Source: an uncultured bacterium
GTDB lineage: Bacteria > Verrucomicrobiota > Lentisphaeria > Victivallales > Victivallaceae
Length of the DNA: 64,000 nt
Direction: 5' to 3'
Assembly: GCA_900551245.1 (NCBI GenBank)
Contig: URVC01000004.1
Span: 67,580-131,579, forward strand
The position numbers were made by a program, and so were the translations under genes. The notes beneath the pieces are model-generated. The model was given only the letters and a program-made list of their open reading frames with translations, was not told the DNA's origin and made no database searches. Every line of letters begins with the position of its first letter. Position 1 is the stretch's first letter. Shown piece by piece: positions 17,843-26,292 of the stretch.

Positions 17843-20800
17843 ATGAGAAGACATATATTTATTTCAGTCGCTGTATTGTTTTCCCTCATGCAAATACAGG
17901 CAGCCAAACCACTCCAGCTGAAAAATCAAAATCTCATTTTGTCTTTTAATCCTGATAACGGTGCACTTTTAGAAATTTTAGCGACTGAAAAAATTCGTAT
18001 TGCCTTAAAAACAGGCCCTCAACAACAAGTTCAAGAAAAAAACGGCGAGTGGAATGATTCCCCAGCAAAACTGAAATCATGGAAAACAGGAGAAACTTCA
18101 AAGGGCAAAACCTTGACCCTTCTGCTTCAACAGCCTGGCTGGGACATTGAATCCGTATATCAACTCTTTGGAAATGAATCGATGTTTTCACATTCAAGTA
18201 TTTGGAAAAGAACCGCGAATGATTCATTTTCCACCAAACAGTTCCGCTATCGACTGAATGGACTTGTTATCGGTAATCCGGAAAAATGTATTTTGGAATA
18301 CCCCAGTCACTGGCCGCCGAGAACTCGCAGGCTCACCTCCGAACCGCAACCGCCACGAGGGGATTCGGACCACATGCGTGGAGCTATTCTATACAATGAA
18401 GAAAAACGGCTGGGCTTGAGTTTCACGATGCAGACATTCCGCTCGGACTTCAGAATCGCGTCTCGTAACAACGGAAATACTGTCGATTTCTGGAGCGAGT
18501 ACAATGGCAGAGCCGTGATGAAACCGGGTGATTCGCAGCAAACAGGGGAAACGCTTATCTCCATCAAACAAGGATCAAAACGAGAACTCGCAGCAAGCCT
18601 AGGCGAAGCGTGGCTGAAAAACGGTTTTACAGTGCTTGCACGTCCGAACTGGACTGACGGAGCAGTTCTCTATTCGGCATTTCCCCAAGGCTCGGTGAAC
18701 TCGCGAGGTGCTGAAATCGGTGGACTTGAACCATTCCGGAAATATATTCTGCCTCGCTTGTCGATGCTAGGCATCAATATATGCTGGCTAAACCCTTTCA
18801 ATGAAGGAGGTTATGCAGTTCATTCCTATTATCAATTTCAAAAGGGGGTGGGAGTGGAGCAGGACCTTGTCAATCTAGCTCGAGATGCTCACTCCAGAAA
18901 AATCAATATCTTAATGGACCTGATTCCACACGGCCCCAAACCCGGGAAACCTTATGCAGAAAAAATCCTGAAGGAACATCCTGAATGGATTTCCCGCAAA
19001 AGTGATGGTTCACCTAAACTCTGGTGGGGGGGATACGCGATGGATTACGCCTCTCCGGGCTGGCAGAAGGCAATGGCGGATCTTGCCTCCTATTATATCA
19101 ACAAAGCAGATATTGACGGCTGGCGTGTGGACTGTGCACGTTATTCGCCCGACAATGAATGTCCAACCGACGGACGTATTCCATCTCAATCCGGTACGGA
19201 AGGCGCACTCAAACTTATGAAAACCGTTCATGAGTCGATCAATGCTCACAAGCCAGAAACAATTCTGCTCGGCGAGTGTCATACCTTAACTCATCTCTCC
19301 TCCATGGAATTCATCTATGACAGCGCGCTCGGATACAATGTGATTCCCTCTCTCCAGGGCCAGCTTCCGGAAGAATGGGTCCCGAAATTGAAACAATACA
19401 TGGACCGGAATACCAGCGCAATTCCGCAGGAAATGTTCCGCGGACTGATGCACTTTTCTGAAAATCACGATATGCTCAAGAGTCTGTATCGACTTGGTGC
19501 AGGTCATACGAGGGCACTATTCTCCCTCAATTTCCTTATTCCCGGCATCCCTCTTGTCAACTACGATCAAGACAACGGATTTGGCCTTCATCTGAAAAAA
19601 CTTGCTGCTCTCCGCAAACGGCCTGAATTCATCAACGGAGAAGCGCTGTACAAACAGACAGAGACAGACGCCCCAACCGTATTCACGTTCACGCGGCAAC
19701 TTCCGGAACAATTTTCCGCTGTAGCAATCAACTTTTCAGGAACAGAAAAAGATGTGACAATGACCTGTCCGGAAAAAAGCATAAAAGCAGTCAAAAAAAA
19801 CAGTCTAATTGGCAAAGAACTTTACGACAACGCCCCGTTTCTCATTCAAGGGAACAAATTATCATTCAAGATTCCTCCTTATGGGACACGTGTATTCGCA
19901 TTCTCACAGGAATTTGAGAATGCGTCGTCGGCAATAACAACGACTCCAACAACCGTGACAACTCCAACAGCAACGAACTCAAAAACGATTCGGGTCTCAG
20001 AGTCCGGAGATTCTATTTTGGTGGAAACTCCATATAGCCATGCTGAATTTCGAAATGGCTTTCCTGTCTCATTAAAAGACCGCTTCGGCCGGGAATTTCT
20101 CTCGCCAATCCCATGGATCAATCAAGCGAAATTTGAAAAATGGAATATTGAAAAAAAAACGGAACGAATTATTTTACAGGGAAGAGGTATTTTTGGAAAA
20201 AACTCAACTCCCTGGGAAATCTCCTATGAAACCAGAAACGGATCTGAATGGAAAATCCGGCTGAAAACAAGTCATGACAGCAAATTGTTCCTTGAGCTAC
20301 CACTTGCAGACGACCTGGACGAGTGGTATGCCGGCTGCCTGGAAGGACCGCTTCACGATTTTCCGGCGATCACGCATCCTGCAGGAGATCAGTTTGAACT
20401 ACAGGAAACAAACCGCTGGCCCAATCCAACCTGGGAATTGATGATGCAATCAAAAAGCGGAATATTGCTTCAGTCTTCAATCATGCCGCTGGATCCTGAA
20501 TATGGACAGCTGACATTTCGCGGCGGGAACACGTGGATGGGATTGCGTTTTGCCCCGGAAGACCATATTGAGTTGTTTCTGCGAGAAAGGAGCAAATGGA
20601 ATTCCGGACTCACATTGCGGATTGCATCCCGCGACGGCAAGCCGTTAAATTGCGGATGGGATATCCGTCTGGATGATCCGCCCGTTTTCCGTACCCGGCC
20701 CATGACCGGTTCAGGATGGAGTTTGAATATTGACAGTACCGCACACCGCTTTTGCAATACGGCGTACGCTTTGACGCTCCGACGCAATCTCGGCGGAAAT

Positions 20801-21451
20801 TTTTATCAAATGACGGATGCGTCAGGGAAAGAGGTCCTGATCAAAAAAACGGAACTTGCAGGAAACAATGGCTTTTTTCTGTCACAGCGAGATACTGAAT
20901 CGGGAAAAATTCTGGAACGTCTCTGTACAAATACTTTGAACTGTGAAACAGCAATGAAGCAGTTTCGAGAGAAAAACAGAATTCATTACAATTTCTCCGG
21001 TAAAGTGAAAAGTCCCGCTCACTATTCCAGATATGATGCACGTACTCAGGTGGCCTATTCGATTGATTACTTGATGGATGAAACAAACAAACTCCGTCAA
21101 AACGTCAAACTGGATATCCTGCCTGATGCCAAACGCGAAGGCTCTCTTTTCTATGACTACACTCTACCTGAACCGAAAACAGTACGATTCGATAACAAAA
21201 TATTCTTTCCGAAAAAGGGCGCATTTCTGACTGTACCGGCTGACAAACTCGGTCCAGGAAAATGTTTGACATTCCATATGAAAAATGGAACACAATGGTT
21301 ATTTTCCATCCCGCAGTCTAAAGGGATTGTCGGAATCAGGCTGGAAGGCGCTCCCAATGGCAATACAATCCTTTCTGTCCGCATCATGGATCAAGTCAAA
21401 GGAACCAGTCATAGTCAAGCTGTGTTCTCCATTGAATTGGAAATCCTCTAA
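17843..21451 (+). CDS. Secreted GH13-like alpha-amylase-family enzyme with large C-terminal extension
   Basis: A 1202-residue exported protein; MRRHIFISVAVLFSLMQIQA is the signal peptide. After a beta-rich N-terminal domain (to about 250), a GH13 barrel shows region I (DLIPHG, near 360), region II DGWRVDCARY with nucleophile Asp430, region III LLGECHT with acid/base Glu478, and region IV FSENHDM with Asp543. The C-terminal 500 residues are beta-sandwich-like, beginning after a Thr-rich linker (ITTTPTTVTTPTAT, about 698-711). Region I departs from the usual DxxxNH. The enzyme likely cleaves an alpha-glucan or related alpha-linked glycan outside the cytoplasm. The ATG at 17843 has AAGGAAA upstream; an in-frame TTG 3 bases earlier is possible. 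Strong A+T-rich codon use. Confidence 0.8.
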   Translation: MRRHIFISVAVLFSLMQIQAAKPLQLKNQNLILSFNPDNGALLEILATEKIRIALKTGPQQQVQEKNGEWNDSPAKLKSWKTGETSKGKTLTLLLQQPGWDIESVYQLFGNESMFSHSSIWKRTANDSFSTKQFRYRLNGLVIGNPEKCILEYPSHWPPRTRRLTSEPQPPRGDSDHMRGAILYNEEKRLGLSFTMQTFRSDFRIASRNNGNTVDFWSEYNGRAVMKPGDSQQTGETLISIKQGSKRELAASLGEAWLKNGFTVLARPNWTDGAVLYSAFPQGSVNSRGAEIGGLEPFRKYILPRLSMLGINICWLNPFNEGGYAVHSYYQFQKGVGVEQDLVNLARDAHSRKINILMDLIPHGPKPGKPYAEKILKEHPEWISRKSDGSPKLWWGGYAMDYASPGWQKAMADLASYYINKADIDGWRVDCARYSPDNECPTDGRIPSQSGTEGALKLMKTVHESINAHKPETILLGECHTLTHLSSMEFIYDSALGYNVIPSLQGQLPEEWVPKLKQYMDRNTSAIPQEMFRGLMHFSENHDMLKSLYRLGAGHTRALFSLNFLIPGIPLVNYDQDNGFGLHLKKLAALRKRPEFINGEALYKQTETDAPTVFTFTRQLPEQFSAVAINFSGTEKDVTMTCPEKSIKAVKKNSLIGKELYDNAPFLIQGNKLSFKIPPYGTRVFAFSQEFENASSAITTTPTTVTTPTATNSKTIRVSESGDSILVETPYSHAEFRNGFPVSLKDRFGREFLSPIPWINQAKFEKWNIEKKTERIILQGRGIFGKNSTPWEISYETRNGSEWKIRLKTSHDSKLFLELPLADDLDEWYAGCLEGPLHDFPAITHPAGDQFELQETNRWPNPTWELMMQSKSGILLQSSIMPLDPEYGQLTFRGGNTWMGLRFAPEDHIELFLRERSKWNSGLTLRIASRDGKPLNCGWDIRLDDPPVFRTRPMTGSGWSLNIDSTAHRFCNTAYALTLRRNLGGNFYQMTDASGKEVLIKKTELAGNNGFFLSQRDTESGKILERLCTNTLNCETAMKQFREKNRIHYNFSGKVKSPAHYSRYDARTQVAYSIDYLMDETNKLRQNVKLDILPDAKREGSLFYDYTLPEPKTVRFDNKIFFPKKGAFLTVPADKLGPGKCLTFHMKNGTQWLFSIPQSKGIVGIRLEGAPNGNTILSVRIMDQVKGTSHSQAVFSIELEIL

Positions 21452-22356
21452 TGAAAATATTATCTCTGTTTTTCTGCATTCCTCTGATTGTCGGCGGTTG
21501 TATGGTCAACTCTGATAAGGAGCGCGATAAGAGACTTCTCGACTATTATCAGAACCGACGGGGGACACCGGCTGAATATTGCGCCAAAATGGTGAAAGAT
21601 TTCAGCATGGTCCGATATAGAGTTTCTCTGACAGGCGGAATGCCATCCTATGCAAAATCATTAGCTCGTAAAGAGCTGTGCAAGCTCGAAGCTGAAATTC
21701 AAAAAGGGATGGCTTGGAAACAGGCACTTTCGACAGCTGAGATTCCGTTTCAACTAACTCCCCCGACAATAGATGGAATAATTGCTCCGGAGGAGTGGAA
21801 ACATGCACTTGTTTACAGAGGAGAATACGACTTGGGAAGTACACAGCAGCAAAATACATCAAGCAATTTTTATATTATGTATGACAAAAATTATATATAT
21901 TTTGCCGCTCAAATTGAAGACCATGATATTCAACTTGATAATACAACGCCTCCATATTGGAATGACTCAGTGGAATTATTTCTGCGCCCCGATAATCGGC
22001 TCGATAATTATCTGGAACTTGTCGTTCCTCCGGAAGGCGAGCACTATTCTGCGTGGTGCGTCCAACCACCGGATCGACGCTTCGATATCAGCGTCAGGAA
22101 AATGAAAGGAATTACGACTGCGGCACGAGCAACGCCAAACGGGTATGAAGTAGAGGGGAAAATTGCTTTTTTGGAACTACCCGGGTATTTGCTTGGTAAT
22201 CCACCGCATCCGGGAGATCCCATGAATTTCATGTTCGTACACTGTAATCGGACTTTTTCTGGCAAATATACTCGTTCGACGCCAATCCCTTTTCTCTATG
22301 ACGGTCACAACATTTACGGGTATATTCGAGGAACACTTGGCGCAAGCACAAAATAA
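21451..22356 (+). CDS. Lipoprotein with CBM9-like domain
   Basis: A 301-residue protein. IVGGC at residues 13-17 is a lipobox, so Cys17 is the probable lipidation site. The C-terminal two thirds (PTIDGIIAPEEWKHA, YDKNYIYFAAQIEDHD, YWNDSVELFLRPD) matches the CBM9/DOMON-like domain that is also fused to the glycosidases of blocks A, D and F. The start codon overlaps the amylase stop by one base (TAATG). It is probably a surface-anchored glycan-binding partner of the amylase; this fits domain and context but is not proven. Confidence 0.75.
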   Translation: MKILSLFFCIPLIVGGCMVNSDKERDKRLLDYYQNRRGTPAEYCAKMVKDFSMVRYRVSLTGGMPSYAKSLARKELCKLEAEIQKGMAWKQALSTAEIPFQLTPPTIDGIIAPEEWKHALVYRGEYDLGSTQQQNTSSNFYIMYDKNYIYFAAQIEDHDIQLDNTTPPYWNDSVELFLRPDNRLDNYLELVVPPEGEHYSAWCVQPPDRRFDISVRKMKGITTAARATPNGYEVEGKIAFLELPGYLLGNPPHPGDPMNFMFVHCNRTFSGKYTRSTPIPFLYDGHNIYGYIRGTLGASTK

Positions 22357-22379
22357 AACGTATCAATAAAGGAATCATT

Positions 22380-24089
22380 ATGACACTCTATCCGACTCGT
22401 ACAACAATTTCTTTGAACGGCATCTGGGATTTTGGATTTGCAGAAAACCGCTTTCTCGAAGATGTTCGCGAAGAAACTTTTGAATTTCGTGATCTGATCA
22501 ACGTTCCCGGTAACTTCGATATGCTTCCTATGACCTTCTGCAAGCACGGCTGCGGAGTATACCGTCGGGAATTTTTCATTGCAGAAGACGTTTCCGATGC
22601 GTTGTTAAAAATCGACGGGATCGGGCTGCGGGGACGCTTTCAAATCGATGGAAAAATGATCGGATATATCAATATGCCCTATACTGGAGTTGCCTTCCAT
22701 ACCGGGGCCCTGGCAGCGGGGAAACATACGATTTACGCCGCGATCGACAACTGTTTTTCCAATGAAAAAATGAAGTTGTTTTTACCCTATTATGATTTCC
22801 GCGCCTTCGGAGGATTTCATCGTGGTGTGGAGTTGCAACTTCTCCCGGAAGGAATTTGCTTCGATCGAGTCCAAATTCGGACCTCCAACTACCGGACTGG
22901 TAAAGTAACGGCACGAATTCTCCTGCTGGGAAATTATTGCGGACCACTGGAACTGCATATAAAATTCGATACGGGAAACGAATTTCCATTGAAACTGCTA
23001 TTTGTCAATGGAGAAGCAGAGACAAAGTTCACTGTTCCCGGATTTAAGCTCTGGTCTCCGGAGAACCCGCAGTTACATTCATTAACCGTTCGTACAACCT
23101 CGGATACGATCACAGAAACTTTCGGAATTCGGGAAATCCGAATCGGCAATAAGCAACTGGAGTTGAACGGGACACCCATTCTTCTAAAAGGGTTCAACCG
23201 TCACGAGGAGGATGGAAGCAACGGCGCTGCCACGACTTTGCAGACAATGCTGACTGATCTTCAACATCTGAGACAGTGCGGATGCAATTTTATTCGCGGC
23301 GCGCATTATCCGCAAAACCAGACATTTCTTGATCTGTGCGATCGTATGGGATTCCTCGTCTGGGAGGAAAGTCTCGGCTGGGGAAACAACAAACAAATAC
23401 TTGGAGATAAAGATTTTATCAAACTTCAAAAAGAACAAGCCATACATATGATCCGCCACAGCATCAATCACCCCTCCGTTATCATCTGGGGCTTCCTGAA
23501 TGAATTCGATTCTTGTTCGCAGGAAGGCCGAAACCTATGCAAGGAGTTGGTGGACCTGATCCATTCAGAAGACAACAGCCGTCCGGCCACCTTTGCCTCT
23601 CGTTTTTCCACCAGCGATGAATGCTTTGACCTGGTCGACCTCATTGCCTGCAATACCTACCCGGGATGGGCGACGGAAAACGCCTGCGAGCCGGAAGAAA
23701 TGATCCGCCCCTGTCTGGATAAAATTATTCAATATTGCCGTTCAAAAGTCCCCGCAGAAAAACCGATTCTCATCAGTGAAATCGGCATTTGCGCAATATA
23801 CGGAGCTCATGATCCAGCCGCGACGCAATGGAGTGAGGAATTTCAGGCGGATTATCTCTCACGCGTAATCCGGGAAGTATTCGCCTCCGGAGAAATCTGC
23901 GGTCTATCGCTCTGGCAGCTGAACAACGCCCACACCTATCACCGCCAAGGCGGCTGCCTTCGTGTCAAGCCTCTTGGTGAAAATTCAGCCGGAGTCTACG
24001 ACCTCTATCGTCGCCCCAAACTGGCGGCTCAAGCTGTCAGCGAACACTTCCGTGCTCTTCCCGAAACATGTCCTGATAAAGGAAAATAA
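22380..24089 (+). CDS. Cytosolic GH2 family glycosidase (beta-galactosidase/beta-glucuronidase-like)
   Basis: A 569-residue protein without signal peptide. It has the GH2 order: sugar-binding domain (about 1-165, SLNGIWDF at the start, VPGNFD), immunoglobulin-like domain (about 165-262) and TIM barrel. KGFNRHEEDG is the usual GH2 barrel entry. Acid/base Glu375 lies in WGFLNEFDS after NHPSVI, and nucleophile Glu467 lies in ILISEIG. Compact length and RHE motif are closest to beta-glucuronidases. AAAGGA lies 8 bases before the ATG. It is the last gene of block C and presumably trims imported oligosaccharides. Confidence 0.85.
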   Translation: MTLYPTRTTISLNGIWDFGFAENRFLEDVREETFEFRDLINVPGNFDMLPMTFCKHGCGVYRREFFIAEDVSDALLKIDGIGLRGRFQIDGKMIGYINMPYTGVAFHTGALAAGKHTIYAAIDNCFSNEKMKLFLPYYDFRAFGGFHRGVELQLLPEGICFDRVQIRTSNYRTGKVTARILLLGNYCGPLELHIKFDTGNEFPLKLLFVNGEAETKFTVPGFKLWSPENPQLHSLTVRTTSDTITETFGIREIRIGNKQLELNGTPILLKGFNRHEEDGSNGAATTLQTMLTDLQHLRQCGCNFIRGAHYPQNQTFLDLCDRMGFLVWEESLGWGNNKQILGDKDFIKLQKEQAIHMIRHSINHPSVIIWGFLNEFDSCSQEGRNLCKELVDLIHSEDNSRPATFASRFSTSDECFDLVDLIACNTYPGWATENACEPEEMIRPCLDKIIQYCRSKVPAEKPILISEIGICAIYGAHDPAATQWSEEFQADYLSRVIREVFASGEICGLSLWQLNNAHTYHRQGGCLRVKPLGENSAGVYDLYRRPKLAAQAVSEHFRALPETCPDKGK

Positions 24090-24276
24090 AATAGGGAGAC
24101 ATCTGCGCAAACCGCGATGAAACAACTTTGGAAAATTCCATTTCTGTCTGCTCACATCTGCACAAAATAAGCAGAGATGTGTAACAGGAAAGAGAAATTA
24201 CTTTTCGGAGAGCAGATGGGACACTGGAGAAAAAGTCCAGGACGGGAAACAGGATTTTCTCCTTTCCCGTTGCAAG

Positions 24277-24314
24277 TTTTTCCACCTTTGCTCAATTGAG
24301 CGAAGGTGGAAAAA
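24277..24314. repeat. 38-bp near-perfect inverted repeat between blocks C and D
   Basis: Two 19-bp arms (24277-24295 and 24296-24314) meet without a loop; only one position is a T-G pair. The arms begin TTTTT and end AAAAA, so neither strand gives the stem-then-U-run order of a standard terminator. The 445-bp gap 24090-24534 around it has no credible gene; it contains this repeat and the hairpin at 24466-24499. Confidence 0.8.
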
Positions 24315-24465
24315 CATATGAGAAAAATTTCACCGTCTTCCAGATACAATATACACATCTCCCGACAAAAAAACATTTGCCAGAGAACACGGCAGACTCC
24401 GGTCAGGAAAGCTCGCCGCCGGGGTCAACTTTGCTGGAAACCGGAGCGTTTCCGTGTTATATTCT

Positions 24466-24499
24466 CTGCGGTTCCCCTGCCCCGGCCCGGGAACCGCAG
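24466..24499 (+). promoter_or_regulatory. Hairpin in the leader of the block D regulator
   Basis: A perfect 11-bp inverted repeat, CTGCGGTTCCC (24466-24476) and GGGAACCGCAG (24489-24499), with a 12-base loop, 36 bases before the AraC start codon. A second short repeat GGAAAC/GTTTCC lies just upstream (about 24436-24453). They may be operator or leader-RNA structures; no clear -35/-10 pair was found. Confidence 0.4.
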
Positions 24500-24534
24500 G
24501 GAACAATGTATCCGGGAACGCAGCGGGAGCAGCC

Positions 24535-25437
24535 ATGACCGTTTCAAAGCGACGCATTCATCGAGTGAATTTTGAGCCGCAGTCGGAAGTCTTCCGGAAA
24601 GGGGTCCCGTTCCACATGAACTCCGAATCGTGGGACTACGGCCGAAACCACGCCATCCCCCTGTGGACCGAATATGTCATCTACCCCGCCATCCTTTCAC
24701 GCGGATACAAATTTCTCCAGCTCCACCAGACCATGTCCTCCTTCGAACTGGTGCTCGAAGGCTCCATGACCTTCCAGCTCGACGATACCCGGCTGGAGGT
24801 GAAAGCCGGCGAACTCTGTCTGATCCCCGCCGGAAAAACCAAGAAACTGGAGGTGCAGGAGGATTGCCGCAAAATCGTCTTCGGCATCTGCGGTCAACTC
24901 CACCTGCCGCTGCTCGCCACCACCGGCATCCTTTCGAAAAGTGTCATGAGGCTCGGCAATCTCGATCCCATTCTCGCCATTCTCAAGGAGCTTCACCGGC
25001 TCCTCAAGGAGAAGTCCGAACGCTCCATCTCCCGTATCTCCGCCCTGACCATGGAGCTGGTCATGGAGCTCAGCCGGGAATCCGGAAAAGTTCCCGATCC
25101 CCAGCTGGCGGATGCCCTCCACTTTCTCGAATATCACCAGTCGGAACCCTTTCACGTCAACGCCCTTGCCGCGGAACTCCACGTGACGCCGGATTTTCTC
25201 AACCGCCTCTTCCTGAAAGAGCTGGGCATTCCGCCCAAACAGTACCTCATCGAACAGCGGATGCTGCTGGCCGCCACCCTTCTGGCTTCCACCGCCCTGA
25301 CCGTCCAGGAAATTTCTTCACGGTGCGGTTACAAGACGCAGTTCTCCTTTTCGAAAGAGTTCCGTAAACGCTACGGCCTCTCCCCGCTGGCGTTCCGGAA
25401 AAACAGCCGGCAACGCGAATGCATGAATATGACATGA
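24535..25437 (+). CDS. AraC-family transcriptional regulator with cupin-like sensor, block D
   Basis: A 300-residue regulator. The N-terminal 160 residues form a cupin-type arm ([31 protein letters not shown]), the usual sugar-sensing half of AraC/RhaS-like proteins. The C-terminal part is a double helix-turn-helix: [21 protein letters not shown], then [31 protein letters not shown] lies 7 bases before the ATG at 24535; a longer reading from 24454 would run through the leader hairpin. The 3' end overlaps by 7 bases the operator-like module that drives the pseudopilin gene at 25535, and a near copy of that module precedes 30509, so this protein is the natural candidate for both. Confidence 0.85.
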   Translation: MTVSKRRIHRVNFEPQSEVFRKGVPFHMNSESWDYGRNHAIPLWTEYVIYPAILSRGYKFLQLHQTMSSFELVLEGSMTFQLDDTRLEVKAGELCLIPAGKTKKLEVQEDCRKIVFGICGQLHLPLLATTGILSKSVMRLGNLDPILAILKELHRLLKEKSERSISRISALTMELVMELSRESGKVPDPQLADALHFLEYHQSEPFHVNALAAELHVTPDFLNRLFLKELGIPPKQYLIEQRMLLAATLLASTALTVQEISSRCGYKTQFSFSKEFRKRYGLSPLAFRKNSRQRECMNMT

Positions 25438-25504
25438 TTCTTCAAATTCAGGACATATAATCTCTCTTTTTCGTCTTGCGGATTGCCGACGTTTCAGGTA
25501 TAAT
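25431..25504 (+). promoter_or_regulatory. Promoter/operator module of block D (copy 1)
   Basis: A consensus-like promoter TTGCGG (25476-25481), 17 bp, TATAAT (25499-25504). Upstream, a 32-bp element at 25431-25462 carries GACAT half-elements 21 bp apart (25431, 25452), the helical phasing typical of AraC half-sites. TTCAGG occurs twice, 46 bp apart (25447 and 25493). The 32-bp element, the 45-bp distance to the -35, and the 46-bp TTCAGG spacing are all preserved in front of 30509. Confidence 0.75.
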
Positions 25505-25534
25505 ATTACAGAAACCTGGAAAGGATGCATTCCG

Positions 25535-26266
25535 ATGAAAAAACGTCGCATTTTTACGCTGATCGAACTCCTCATCGTGATCGCCATTATTGCGATTCTC
25601 GCCGCCATGCTGCTCCCCGCCCTGCAGAAGGCCCGAAGCAAAGCGCATGAAATCGCCTGCAAGAACAATCTGAAAACCCTCGGGATCGCCGTCAGCGCCT
25701 ACGCCGTGGACAACAACGACTGGATGGTCCCCAGTCAGACACGACTTTATGTGCAAACCTACGATCCGGAATATCAATGGGTCTCTCTGTTGATTCCCTA
25801 CGGCGCCCCCTATTCGCGGAAACGAACCGCCACCACCGTCCACCACTGCCCGGCGGAAACCCGCACAACGGTCCACACCGATTACGGCATCAACACCTGG
25901 GTGGATGGCAGTTACGACCCCGATCACCCTCAGCCTTACAAGCATATGCTCCGGCGCTTCTCGCAGTTCAAGAACGGCAGCCGCCTCCCCTTCATCGCCG
26001 AAAACGGCGGCCGCTGGCTGGCCCGCTACCAGAAGGTGACGGAGTTCGCGTTTGTCCACGGCGGCACCGATGACCGCATTCTGGACGAGACGGTCTCAAC
26101 AGAATGGACCGTCGGCCGCGCTCTCGGCCTCAAGGGCCGGGCCAACATCATGTTTGTGGATACCCATGTGGAGGGCCGGAACTTCCGCGAAACGTACCTC
26201 AAGAACAGTGACGAGCTCTTTCTGCACGACAACAACAACGTTCCCGCGGGAACACTCCACTTTTAA
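25535..26266 (+). CDS. Pseudopilin-like protein, block D
   Basis: A 243-residue member of the FTLIELL family: leader MKKRRI, pilin-like helix with Ile in place of Gly(-1), then [15 protein letters not shown]. The C-terminal signature is present in a variant form, HGG followed by [12 protein letters not shown] (Asp-Thr-His instead of Asp-Gly-His). AAAGGA lies 10 bases before the ATG. It is the first gene of a unit with the glycosidase at 26293 and the binding protein at 29298, driven by the strong promoter at 25476-25504. Confidence 0.85.
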   Translation: MKKRRIFTLIELLIVIAIIAILAAMLLPALQKARSKAHEIACKNNLKTLGIAVSAYAVDNNDWMVPSQTRLYVQTYDPEYQWVSLLIPYGAPYSRKRTATTVHHCPAETRTTVHTDYGINTWVDGSYDPDHPQPYKHMLRRFSQFKNGSRLPFIAENGGRWLARYQKVTEFAFVHGGTDDRILDETVSTEWTVGRALGLKGRANIMFVDTHVEGRNFRETYLKNSDELFLHDNNNVPAGTLHF

Positions 26267-26292
26267 TCTGCAACCAAGTCAGGAAATTCACC

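Noticed and set aside
24277..24314. Reading the 38-bp inverted repeat as the terminator of block C
   Set aside because: No U-run follows the stem on the plus strand; the arms start with T and end with A, the reverse of a bidirectional terminator.
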